A DNA stretch of 8,652 nucleotides from JABDCD01 sp964469525 (GCA_964469525.1 CAYXYU010000023.1:1-8652); one strand, 5' to 3'; numbered from the stretch's first letter, positions 1 to 7,947 are shown. Notes: generated by a model from the letters alone, not told the origin. A program made the numbers and translations.

Positions 1-2114
<2,114 letters not shown>

Positions 2115-2120
2115 AGTATA

Positions 2121-2135
2121 GTAACCTTCGGTTAC
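2121..2135 (-). promoter_or_regulatory. Hairpin holding the rpoB ribosome-binding site
   Basis: A perfect 6-bp inverted repeat with a 3-base loop (transcript GTAACC GAA GGTTAC) lies 6 bases before the rpoB ATG. The only Shine-Dalgarno-like bases (GAAGG) lie in its loop and 3' arm, so the stem could limit ribosome access. The structure is seen directly; the regulatory role is inferred. Confidence 0.45.
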
Positions 2136-2136
2136 A

Positions 2137-2200
2137 GTTTGCAGTTTACAGTCGGCGGTTCGCAGATTTATCTGCCAACTGCCAACCGCTAACCGCAAAC
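2137..2200 (-). repeat. Long imperfect palindrome in the rplL-rpoB spacer
   Basis: Two 31-base arms (2137-2167 and 2170-2200) are reverse complements with seven differences, and only two bases separate them at the centre. Four of the differences become G-U pairs in the RNA made from the minus strand, so the transcript could fold into a nearly continuous stem of about 31 pairs. The arms contain degenerate internal repeats of the GTTTGC / GTTGGC type. E. coli has an RNase III processing stem in the same spacer, so a processing site is one reading. A small palindromic mobile repeat is another. Confidence 0.6.
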
Positions 2201-2215
2201 CAATTTACAAACGCC

Positions 2216-2245
2216 AAAACCGGAGTACCGCTATGCGGTCCCCGG
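2216..2245 (-). terminator. Hairpin plus short U-run after rplL, candidate attenuator
   Basis: Twenty-one bases after the rplL stop, 2220-2245 form a hairpin. A 4-bp CCGG/CCGG base and a 5-bp ACCGC/GCGGT top are joined by a G-C pair and a mismatch, with a 3-base loop. In the transcript the stem is followed by UUUU (2216-2219). The U-run is short, so partial termination between rplL and rpoB is more likely than full termination. In E. coli an attenuator lies at this place; function here is inferred. Confidence 0.5.
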
Positions 2246-2266
2246 CATGGCAAAAATCACTGTGAC

Positions 2267-2647
2267 TTACTTAACTTCAACGGTAGCGCCGGCGTCAGCG
2301 AGCGCCTTCTTGATCTTCTCGGCTTCGTCCTTGTTGACGCCTTCCTTGACCGGCTTCGGCGCGGCTTCGACCAAGTCCTTGGCTTCCTTGAGGCCCAGGC
2401 CGGTCACTTCACGCACCACCTTGATCACGCCGATCTTCTTATCGGCGGGCGCGCTGGCCAGGACGACCGTGAACTCGGTCTTTTCCTCGGCCGGAGCAGC
2501 AGCAGCGCCACCAGCGGCGGCGGCAACGGCAACCGGAGCGGCGGCGGATACGCCCCATTTATCTTCCAGCATCTTCGACAGCTCGGCGGCTTCGATCACC
2601 GACAGCGCCGACAGGTCATCAACAATTTTAGCAAGATTCGCAGACAT
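2267..2647 (-). CDS. rplL: Large ribosomal subunit protein L7/L12
   Basis: This acidic stalk protein binds L10 as dimers and recruits EF-Tu, EF-G and other GTPases to the ribosome. The 126-residue product has the normal family length. Residues 1-33 form the dimerisation and L10-binding domain, about 34-55 are an alanine-rich flexible hinge, and 56-126 form the globular domain with the conserved block KIGVIKVVREVTGLGLKEAK. The ATG is preceded by GGGAG at a good distance. The gene lies 59 bases after rplJ, the usual partner, and shares its transcript. Translation of several copies per ribosome is normally secured by a stronger ribosome-binding site. The candidate attenuator just downstream would lower read-through into rpoB. 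Confidence 0.98.
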   Translation of the reverse strand: MSANLAKIVDDLSALSVIEAAELSKMLEDKWGVSAAAPVAVAAAAGGAAAAPAEEKTEFTVVLASAPADKKIGVIKVVREVTGLGLKEAKDLVEAAPKPVKEGVNKDEAEKIKKALADAGATVEVK

Positions 2648-2706
2648 GATTAAACTCCCAAACTAAAAACTAATTACACACTTTCCCGTTCAAGTCTTTT
2701 CCCCGC

Positions 2707-3216
2707 TTACCCTTTCTTGGCATGGGCGGATATGACGCGGGCGACTTGGCCTCCCGGAGCCTGCAGCACGGAGACGATCCGCTGCGCAGGTGTTTGCAGC
2801 ATGCCGATGATCTTGGCACGCAATTCATTGAGCGACGGCAGCTTGGCCAGCTTTTCGATGTCTTTCACATCGAGCTTCTGGGTGCCGAACGCACCGCCGA
2901 CGATAACCAGCTTCTCATTCGCCTTGGCGAAATCAACGAGCCCCTTGGCGACCGCGACCGGATCTTCGGCCGTAGCCAGCGCCGCCGGGCCCTTGAACAG
3001 ATCGGCAATCGCCTCGAACGTGGTATCCTTGGCGGCGATCTTGGTCAGGCGGTTCTTGGTCACCTTGAACTCGGCGCCGGCTTCGCGCATTCTCGCGCGC
3101 AGTTCCGACATCTCGGCGACGGTGAGCCCCTTGTTATGCACGACGAGCGCGATCTGCGCCTCCTTGAATTTGGCGTTGGTGGTTTCGATCAGCGCCTGCT
3201 TTTCCGCACGGTTCAT
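2707..3216 (-). CDS. rplJ: Large ribosomal subunit protein L10
   Basis: L10 is the base of the ribosomal stalk: its N-terminal domain binds 23S rRNA and its C-terminal helix holds L7/L12 dimers. The 169-residue product starts MNRAEKQALIETTNAKF, contains the typical VTKNRLTKIA and FKGPAALA blocks (residues about 50-80), and ends in a helix with AQRIVSVLQAPGGQVARVI. Its AGGAGG ribosome-binding site overlaps the rplA stop codon, with only 8 bases between the genes. In many bacteria a long leader upstream of rplJ binds L10 for autoregulation; there is no room for one here outside the rplA coding sequence. Confidence 0.98.
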   Translation of the reverse strand: MNRAEKQALIETTNAKFKEAQIALVVHNKGLTVAEMSELRARMREAGAEFKVTKNRLTKIAAKDTTFEAIADLFKGPAALATAEDPVAVAKGLVDFAKANEKLVIVGGAFGTQKLDVKDIEKLAKLPSLNELRAKIIGMLQTPAQRIVSVLQAPGGQVARVISAHAKKG

Positions 3217-3224
3217 AATGCCTC

Positions 3225-3923
3225 CTACGCTGCCGCCAGATCGGTGAGGTCGAGCTTGAAGCCGATCCCCATGGTCGACGAAATGCCGACCTTTTTGATA
3301 TAGTTGCCCTTGACGCTGGCCGGCTTGGCCTTGGTCACCGCATCGATGAACGCCTTGATGTTGGCGGCCAGCTGCTCCTCGGTGAAGCTCGCCTTGCCGA
3401 CGCCGGCATGGACGATGGCGGCTTTGTCGAGGCGGAATTCCACCTGGCCTGACTTGGCGGCCTTCACCGCATCGGCGACGTTCGGCGTCACCGTGCCGAG
3501 CTTCGGGTTGGGCATCAGGCCCTTGGGGCCCAGCACCTTGCCGAGCTTGCCCACGACGGCCATCATGTCAGGCGATGCGATGCAGCGGTCGAAATCGGTC
3601 AGGCCGCCGTTGATTTTTTCCGCGAGGTCCTCCGCGCCAACATAATCGGCGCCGGCTTTCTTCGCCGCTTCGGCCTTGTCGCCGCGCGCGAACACCGCGA
3701 CCTTGACGCTTTTTCCTGTGCCGTGCGGCATCGACACCATGCCGCGCACGCCCTGGTCGGACTGCGCCGGATCGACGCCCAAGTTCATGACGATATCGAT
3801 CGTCTCATCGAACTTGGTGTTGGCGGTCTGCTTCACCAGCTTCACTGCTTCGGCCAATTTGTACCGCTTGGTCACATCGACCTTGGCGAGCAGCGCCTTC
3901 CTTCTTTTTGCAACGCGGGGCAT
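3225..3923 (-). CDS. rplA: Large ribosomal subunit protein L1
   Basis: L1 binds 23S rRNA at the mobile L1 stalk, helps release deacylated tRNA and, in E. coli, represses its own mRNA. The 232-residue product matches the usual length. Recognisable blocks are YKLAEAVKLVKQTANTKFDE near the start, the central GPKGLMPNPKLGTVT (about 131-145) and the closing KGNYIKKVGISSTMGIGFKL. Its ATG overlaps the last base of the rplK stop (TGATG) and is preceded by AGGAGG inside rplK, so the two genes are translationally coupled. It is followed at 8 bases by rplJ. Confidence 0.98.
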   Translation of the reverse strand: MPRVAKRRKALLAKVDVTKRYKLAEAVKLVKQTANTKFDETIDIVMNLGVDPAQSDQGVRGMVSMPHGTGKSVKVAVFARGDKAEAAKKAGADYVGAEDLAEKINGGLTDFDRCIASPDMMAVVGKLGKVLGPKGLMPNPKLGTVTPNVADAVKAAKSGQVEFRLDKAAIVHAGVGKASFTEEQLAANIKAFIDAVTKAKPASVKGNYIKKVGISSTMGIGFKLDLTDLAAA

Positions 3924-4363
3924 CAGGCGGCCTCCTCTATCACTTCGAGGCCCATCGAGAGCGCCGAGCCCTTGATCATGGCAGCGGCGGCGTCAACCGT
4001 ATGGGCGTTCATATCCTTCATCTTCACCTGCGCGATCTCGCGGATCTGCTTCATGGTGATAGAACCCGCCGGCTTATCCTTGCCCGGCGTCTGCGAGCCG
4101 GTCTGAATCTTGGCCGCCTTCTTCAGGTAATAGGACACCGGCGACAGGCGCGTAATAAAAGTAAAGGTACGGTCCTGATAGGCGGTGATGACGACCGGGA
4201 TCGGCGCGCCCGGCTCCATCTTCTGCGTCGCGGCATTGAACGCCTTGCAGAATTCCATGATGTTGAGGCCGCGCTGACCGAGCGCCGGGCCTACCGGCGG
4301 TGACGGGTTCGCCTTGCCGGCCGGAATTTCCAGCTTGATATAACCGACGATTTTCTTAGCCAT
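3923..4363 (-). CDS. rplK: Large ribosomal subunit protein L11
   Basis: L11 binds the GTPase-associated region of 23S rRNA with L10 and is needed for stringent-response sensing by RelA. The 146-residue product is slightly longer than the usual 141-143. It starts MAKKIVGYIKLEIPAGKANP and has the proline-rich PSPPVGPALGQRGLNIMEFC segment, which includes the two prolines of the thiostrepton-binding face, followed by the C-terminal RNA-binding domain (about 72-146, with KKAAKI and IREIAQVKMKDMNA). The ribosome-binding site is weak (GAAAG). The gene has its own promoter and a structured leader, and it overlaps rplA by one base. Confidence 0.98.
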   Translation of the reverse strand: MAKKIVGYIKLEIPAGKANPSPPVGPALGQRGLNIMEFCKAFNAATQKMEPGAPIPVVITAYQDRTFTFITRLSPVSYYLKKAAKIQTGSQTPGKDKPAGSITMKQIREIAQVKMKDMNAHTVDAAAAMIKGSALSMGLEVIEEAA

Positions 4364-4389
4364 TTGACTACTTTCGCTGTGGTGTTAAC

Positions 4390-4424
4390 GTCCGCAACAG
4401 GTGCTTTGAAAAAACCGCACGGAC
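4390..4424 (-). promoter_or_regulatory. Stem-loop in the rplK leader, possible L1 autoregulation site
   Basis: About 27 bases before the rplK ATG, GTCCG (4420-4424) can pair with CGGAC (4390-4394), and TGC (4417-4419) with GCA (4402-4404) further in, leaving an asymmetric internal loop. L1 of other bacteria represses rplK-rplA by binding a stem with an asymmetric loop in this leader. The fold is visible; that L1 binds it is inferred from position only. Confidence 0.35.
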
Positions 4425-4462
4425 TCCCAAAAACAAACGCCCTTTTCTCGAAGGGAGGCGGA

Positions 4463-4491
4463 TTTATAGAGGGTCGGCAGGACAATTGCAA
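4463..4491 (-). promoter_or_regulatory. Promoter of rplKAJL(-rpoB)
   Basis: A -35 element TTGCAA (4486-4491) and a -10 element TATAAA (4463-4468) are separated by 17 bases, reading toward rplK. Transcription would begin near 4456 and give a leader of about 90 bases. The spacing is ideal and both elements are close to the sigma-70 consensus. Confidence 0.7.
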
Positions 4492-4494
4492 GCG

Positions 4495-4515
4495 AAAAAA
4501 CGGGGTTTCCCCTTT
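4495..4515 (-). terminator. Weak terminator-like hairpin after nusG
   Basis: In the nusG-rplK spacer the transcript reads AAAGGGG AAA CCCCG followed by six U. The stem is only 4 bp, so the site is weak. It lies directly before the rplK promoter, which fits separation of the secE-nusG transcript from the rplK one. Confidence 0.35.
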
Positions 4516-4565
4516 ATTTCCGGTAGCAAAAACCGCTTTTCCGAAAAACATGTCAAGCTATTGAA

Positions 4566-5105
4566 TCACGCCACCTTCTCAACCTGTCCGTATTCGAGGT
4601 CGACCGGCGTGGGGCGGCCGAAGATCGAGACGGACACTTTGACGCGCTCTTTTTCCTCGTCGACCGACTCGATCATGCCGGTGAAAGTGTCGAACGGGCC
4701 ATCGATGATCTTGACGTTCTCGCCGATCTCGAAGGAAATCTGTGACTTGGGATGCTCGATGCCCTCGCGCACCTGCGCAAAGATGGCGTCGGCCTCTTTC
4801 TCGGTAATCGGCACCGGCTTGCCCTTGCCGCCATGGCCTAAAAACCCCGTCACCTTCTGGGTGTTCTTGATCATGTGCCAGGTCTCGTCGGTCAGCTCCA
4901 TCTTGACCATGACATAACCGGGGAAGAATTTGCGCTCGGCCTGCACTTTCTTGCCGCGGCGCACCTCGGTCACTTCCTCGACCGGCACGACCACCTCCTC
5001 GATCAGGTGCGAAATGCCCTTCTGCGCCGCCTGCTCCCTGATCGACTGCGCGACTTTCTTTTCAAAGCCCGAATAGGCATGCACGATATACCAGCGAAAA
5101 GCCAT
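4566..5105 (-). CDS. nusG: Transcription termination/antitermination factor NusG
   Basis: NusG binds RNA polymerase at the clamp through its N-terminal domain, and binds Rho or ribosomal protein S10 through its KOW domain, linking transcription to termination and translation. The 179-residue product is of normal length. It opens with the typical RWYIVHAYSGFEKKVAQ; the NGN domain runs to about residue 110 with KFFPGYVMVKMELTDETWH and VTGFLG. The KOW domain starts near FEIGENVKIIDGPFDTFTG (about 125-143) and ends with VSIFGRPTPVDLEYGQVEKV. The ATG has AGGAG upstream at 10 bases, and the gene follows secE by 19 bases, as usual. Confidence 0.98.
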   Translation of the reverse strand: MAFRWYIVHAYSGFEKKVAQSIREQAAQKGISHLIEEVVVPVEEVTEVRRGKKVQAERKFFPGYVMVKMELTDETWHMIKNTQKVTGFLGHGGKGKPVPITEKEADAIFAQVREGIEHPKSQISFEIGENVKIIDGPFDTFTGMIESVDEEKERVKVSVSIFGRPTPVDLEYGQVEKVA

Positions 5106-5124
5106 GTTCTAATAACTCCTAGAA

Positions 5125-5316
5125 TTAAATGCCCAATATCGCCCGCACCAGCGTTGCGATCACCCAGTCCGCCAGCACGAAGAACAGCGCCGCGATGGCC
5201 ACCAGCACCAAGACCATCATGGTCGAGACGGAGGTCTCCTTGCGCGTCGGCCAGGTCACCTTGTCCATTTCCTGCCGCACTTCGCGGACAAATTTCGCGG
5301 GATTGATCTCGGCCAT
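5125..5316 (-). CDS. secE: Preprotein translocase subunit SecE
   Basis: SecE clamps SecY in the inner-membrane protein-export channel. The 63-residue single-span form seen here is typical of alphaproteobacteria, unlike the three-span E. coli protein. The start MAEINPAKFVREVRQEMDKV is followed by the family signature VTWPTRKET and one membrane segment (about residues 33-58). The frame is open further upstream to 5409, but those residues are unlike SecE and would include the promoter at 5360-5387, so the ATG at 5316 was chosen. Its ribosome-binding site is weak (AGAAAG). The gene is separated from tRNA-Trp, its usual neighbour, by the two-gene cassette at 5418-7829. Confidence 0.95.
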   Translation of the reverse strand: MAEINPAKFVREVRQEMDKVTWPTRKETSVSTMMVLVLVAIAALFFVLADWVIATLVRAILGI

Positions 5317-5359
5317 CGGGTTTACGATTCTTTCTGGTTTATAAAGGGGGGAGGTCGTG

Positions 5360-5387
5360 GTTATAGCGTAAACGACGCCGGATGCAA
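5360..5387 (-). promoter_or_regulatory. Promoter of secE-nusG
   Basis: A -35 element TTGCAT (5382-5387) and a -10 element TATAAC (5360-5365) with a 16-base spacer read toward secE. They lie between the stop of the MotB-like gene and the secE start. The element lets secE-nusG be expressed regardless of the upstream cassette. Confidence 0.65.
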
Positions 5388-5417
5388 GGAGATTATGCGC
5401 ATGCTTCACGCAAAAAA

Positions 5418-6359
5418 TTACCGATGGTCTTGTATGTCTGTCGGAAGGGGGCGGCGCATAATGAACCTGAATTCAATGGATTTGCTTAAGTCAGCGTGTT
5501 TTCGCCTTTGCGCTTGCTCCCGTAGGGCTTTATAGGACCTGACATTTAAGATAGGGACATTTGATATGTTTTTCAGGTCTTTGTTTAAATAAGGTTGGTG
5601 GCGCTTGATTTCCCCGAACACGGATACAGCCCTTTGCGCCGAGAGCAGCCATTTATGCTCCGGCGATCCGGTCGCGCTGGTACTGTCTTCGATGAAAACA
5701 GTCATGAGACCGTCCTTAATATCCAGATTCAAATGGCTGCATGAGGCCAGGCGGGAAAGATCACTGGTCGGCGAGATGCAGGGGAGATATCGCACTAGCG
5801 CCGCCGCCAAGCTGTTCAGCGCGTGCTGTCCGCTGGGCGTGACTTCATACCCGTCGGCAGCGAATAAAATATCTTCGGGCAGCCTTAACAAACCCCGCCT
5901 GAGGTCCAAGCTCGCCGGTATGCCTTGTTGTTTCAGTGAGTGCTCAATCTCCATTAAGACTTTGTCGCGGGATTCATTCAGCGACCTTTGCACGTCTCTC
6001 CTTAAATCCCTGGCACGGTCCTTACCGGATAATTGCCCGCTACCCGCCGTTAGCCCAGGAATTCCTTTCTCCGCCACCGGTTCAACGGCGGCTTTTTGCC
6101 GCGAGGATGCCCGTTCGGCTTTCCTCTGTGCCGCAAGCTCGGCGGCGGCTTTCCGGGCCGCCAGCTCGGCCGCTTCTTTTTTGGCGATCAGCTCTGCGGC
6201 TTCTTTCTTTGTAATGAGGTCCGCCGCTTCCTGATAGCTGTTAGCGGAAATCATCAGGAGAATAATAAAAACGAAAAGGATCCCCACGAGCATATCCGTA
6301 AAGGAGGCGAAATAGCTCTCGTCGTGGGTCTCCTCAGGGGAAGGCGGTTGCTGATGCAC
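5418..6359 (-). CDS. MotB/ZorB-like stator protein with OmpA-like C-terminal domain
   Basis: The 313-residue product has a short cytoplasmic N-terminus and one membrane segment (about 23-39) led by SYFASFTDMLVGILFVFIIL. The aspartate at 22 sits where MotB and ZorB carry the proton-binding residue. Residues 48-74 form three 9-residue repeats of the LIAKKEAAE type, continuing into a charged helix to about 90. An OmpA-like domain follows (about 158-303: ILFAADGYEVTPSG, then MTVFIEDSTSATG, LLSAQRA and IEFRFIM). The usual GHTD-type peptidoglycan-binding residues are not present in the IED segment, although the arginine of SAQRA is. The start is GTG, directly after the TAG of the upstream gene, with GGAGG 6 bases before it. 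The FTDMLVG segment resembles ZorB of Zorya defence systems more than flagellar MotB. The ZorB assignment is by family resemblance only. Confidence 0.75.
   Translation of the reverse strand: MHQQPPSPEETHDESYFASFTDMLVGILFVFIILLMISANSYQEAADLITKKEAAELIAKKEAAELAARKAAAELAAQRKAERASSRQKAAVEPVAEKGIPGLTAGSGQLSGKDRARDLRRDVQRSLNESRDKVLMEIEHSLKQQGIPASLDLRRGLLRLPEDILFAADGYEVTPSGQHALNSLAAALVRYLPCISPTSDLSRLASCSHLNLDIKDGLMTVFIEDSTSATGSPEHKWLLSAQRAVSVFGEIKRHQPYLNKDLKNISNVPILNVRSYKALREQAQRRKHADLSKSIEFRFIMRRPLPTDIQDHR
6138..6218 (-). repeat. 27-bp tandem repeat encoding a 9-residue helical linker repeat
   Basis: Residues 48-56, 57-65 and 66-74 of the MotB-like protein read LITKKEAAE, LIAKKEAAE and LAARKAAAE, with a decayed fourth unit (LAAQRKAER). 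The DNA repeats with a 27-base period. The unit count could vary between strains and change the length of the periplasmic linker. Confidence 0.7.
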
Positions 6360-7829
6360 CTATTTCCTCCACCGCGACGCCAGTTTGAGGAAACGGCCAC
6401 TTTCCCGCTTCAGGCCCCGGGCCCTCGCCAGCCCTCTCCTGACTCCGTTCAGGCTATGCATGACGTTGTCCGACCGCTCCTCATATTGCTTCCAGAGCTG
6501 AGGCAGAGCGTCCGTGAGTTTTTGAAAGCTCAGCAATATGGCGTGCAGCTCCTCCCGATCGCGTTCGATTCTCGTTTGCGCCTCTTGCATGGCCGCTTTC
6601 ATGGGCACGAGCCCGGTGGAGAGCTCGGTGACGGTTTTTCCGAATTCGGAAGCGCTGGTCTTGTTGTCTTCGGCGGCGGCGGCGATGCTATTTCCGGCAT
6701 GTTGGACGTGCTGGGTCATTGTTTCTAGCGAGGCTATCGTCTGGCCGAAGTGACCAATGCCCTGCTGAACGGGGGCAAAAGCAACGACGAACTGTTCCAG
6801 TATCCCTGCCAGACGCGCCGCGGCTTCCTGGGTGGCGGAATTGAAATCGTTTCCCGCCGATTTCATATTCGCCGCCATGTCATCCAGCGACGCCTTGAGG
6901 ATCCTGGCATTCTCCGTAAGCTCCCGCATATCGTCGAGCGTGCTTTGGCGCAGCTGGCTTAAGAATTCCTCCAGCACCTTTTTCAAGGCCTCTTCGCAAT
7001 TTCCGGTGAACCTCTCGGCAAGCAGCCGCAGCTCCTGCGACAGGGGGTTAAGCGCCTGTGAGACGCCGGCGCTTAGCGCCTCGCCGATTCCACCCGCTAT
7101 CGCGGGGGCCATATTATCCAAGATAGCCGTCTGTTTCTGCTGTTCCTGAAAACTATCGTGCAGCAGTTTTTCCGTTGATTTATACTGAGTGCACTCTTCC
7201 AGCAGGTTGCAAAAGGCGCTTAGCTTCTCCTGAAATTGCCTTATTCTCGCCCGTTGAATGGCGGAAATCAACAGGCTGCTGGAGATGCCGACAATCGAGC
7301 TGATAAATTTAATGGAGGCGACCGCCAGAAGGTCTTTAAGCGCCGCCTGCCCGGCGCCGCTCATCAGCCCCACCTGCGCGACATGCAGGGCGGCGGCCAG
7401 CCCGATAAAGGTGAAGGTAAGCCCGAGGCCGATCAAATAATTCGGATAGGCGAGAAACTGGGAGAGGCTTATCCGCGTTCCCAGGACGGAGTCCCGGTTG
7501 AAATAATGGGAAGGCCGGTGCGACAGGTACACCCGTTTGGCGGCGGCGTTACCGAAATACATGCTGCCGACGAATTCCCGCCAGGCATGCCGAAGCCCGG
7601 CGATTCTCAAAATGTGAAGATTGATTTCCCGGAATTGGGCATAGAATTTATCCCGCTGCTGATCCCTGCCCAGCGCCCTGATCATCTGGGCGGCTTTGTC
7701 GAGGTCTGCATTGACCAGGCCGATGCTGACAATGGATTGATAAAGCGGCCGCAGGGCAATCAGCACAATGATGGCGACAAAAACATACACCATCCAGGTC
7801 TGCGTAAGTATCTGGGCGAGCTGGTCCAT
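6360..7829 (-). CDS. MotA/TolQ/ExbB-type proton channel protein with long helical tail (ZorA-like)
   Basis: The 489-residue product has three predicted membrane segments: about 12-29 (YVFVAIIVLIAL), 131-150 (YLIGLGLTFTFIGLAAALHV) and 171-190 (with KFISSIVGISSSLLI). The last two carry the small-residue and threonine/serine pattern of MotA/TolQ/ExbB channel helices. Residues about 195-460 are almost entirely helix-forming and predicted to lie in the cytoplasm. The extreme C-terminus (462-489) is strongly basic. A long cytoplasmic tail is the hallmark of ZorA and is absent from TolQ and ExbB; it is shorter here than the tail of the roughly 730-residue E. coli ZorA. The ATG has AGGA 5 bases upstream. 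The gene is followed without a gap by the MotB-like partner, so the two likely form a 5:2 stator. Partner order matches zorA-zorB, but no zorC, D or E is in the window. Confidence 0.78.
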   Translation of the reverse strand: MDQLAQILTQTWMVYVFVAIIVLIALRPLYQSIVSIGLVNADLDKAAQMIRALGRDQQRDKFYAQFREINLHILRIAGLRHAWREFVGSMYFGNAAAKRVYLSHRPSHYFNRDSVLGTRISLSQFLAYPNYLIGLGLTFTFIGLAAALHVAQVGLMSGAGQAALKDLLAVASIKFISSIVGISSSLLISAIQRARIRQFQEKLSAFCNLLEECTQYKSTEKLLHDSFQEQQKQTAILDNMAPAIAGGIGEALSAGVSQALNPLSQELRLLAERFTGNCEEALKKVLEEFLSQLRQSTLDDMRELTENARILKASLDDMAANMKSAGNDFNSATQEAAARLAGILEQFVVAFAPVQQGIGHFGQTIASLETMTQHVQHAGNSIAAAAEDNKTSASEFGKTVTELSTGLVPMKAAMQEAQTRIERDREELHAILLSFQKLTDALPQLWKQYEERSDNVMHSLNGVRRGLARARGLKRESGRFLKLASRWRK

Positions 7830-7867
7830 GCCTATCCTAACAAGCGCGTATACAAGCCAAGGCCTTT

Positions 7868-7873
7868 ATTATA
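7868..7873 (-). promoter_or_regulatory. -10 element of the stator pair
   Basis: A perfect TATAAT lies 38 bases before the ATG of the 489-residue gene and would give a leader of about 30 bases. No good -35 hexamer is found at 16-18 bases upstream, so the promoter may be weak or activator-dependent. Confidence 0.45.
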
Positions 7874-7876
7874 GCG

Positions 7877-7908
7877 CAAAAACGCCGTCCCGTTTTATGA
7901 AGTTTTTG
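7877..7908. promoter_or_regulatory. Inverted repeat over the -35 region, candidate operator
   Basis: CAAAAAC (7877-7883) and GTTTTTG (7902-7908) are perfect 7-bp inverted repeats whose centres are 25 bases apart. They begin 3 bases upstream of the -10 element and span the -14 to -45 area. The placement suits a regulator site; no regulator gene is seen in the window. Confidence 0.35.
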
Positions 7909-7947
7909 TGACCCCACCGCGCGATCAAGCCGAAGGGAGGATAATTA

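Noticed and set aside
2230..2247. Five-codon ORF (MPGTA) in the rplL-rpoB spacer as a leader peptide
   Set aside because: It is too short, has no ribosome-binding site, and lies inside the attenuator-like hairpin by chance.
4291..4551. 86-codon minus-strand frame across the nusG-rplK spacer
   Set aside because: It spans the rplK promoter and leader and runs into rplK out of frame. There is no ribosome-binding site and no protein-like sequence.
5317..5409. N-terminal extension of SecE from an upstream ATG
   Set aside because: The added 31 residues do not resemble SecE and would place the promoter inside the gene. The MAEINPAKF start fits single-span SecE lengths.
5605..6234. 209-codon plus-strand frame opposite the MotB-like gene
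   Set aside because: It is a shadow of the alanine/lysine repeat region; its serine/alanine runs come from the complementary repeat.
5418..7829. Flagellar MotA-MotB, TolQ-TolR or ExbB-ExbD as the identity of the pair
   Set aside because: There are no flagellar, tol or ton genes nearby. The channel has a tail of nearly 300 residues that TolQ and ExbB lack, and the partner has an OmpA-like domain that TolR and ExbD lack. Flagellar MotA has four membrane segments, and three are seen here.
7236..7874. 212-codon plus-strand frame opposite the channel gene
   Set aside because: It has low-complexity composition and no recognisable motifs. The minus-strand frame has clear membrane segments, a ribosome-binding site and an abutting partner gene.
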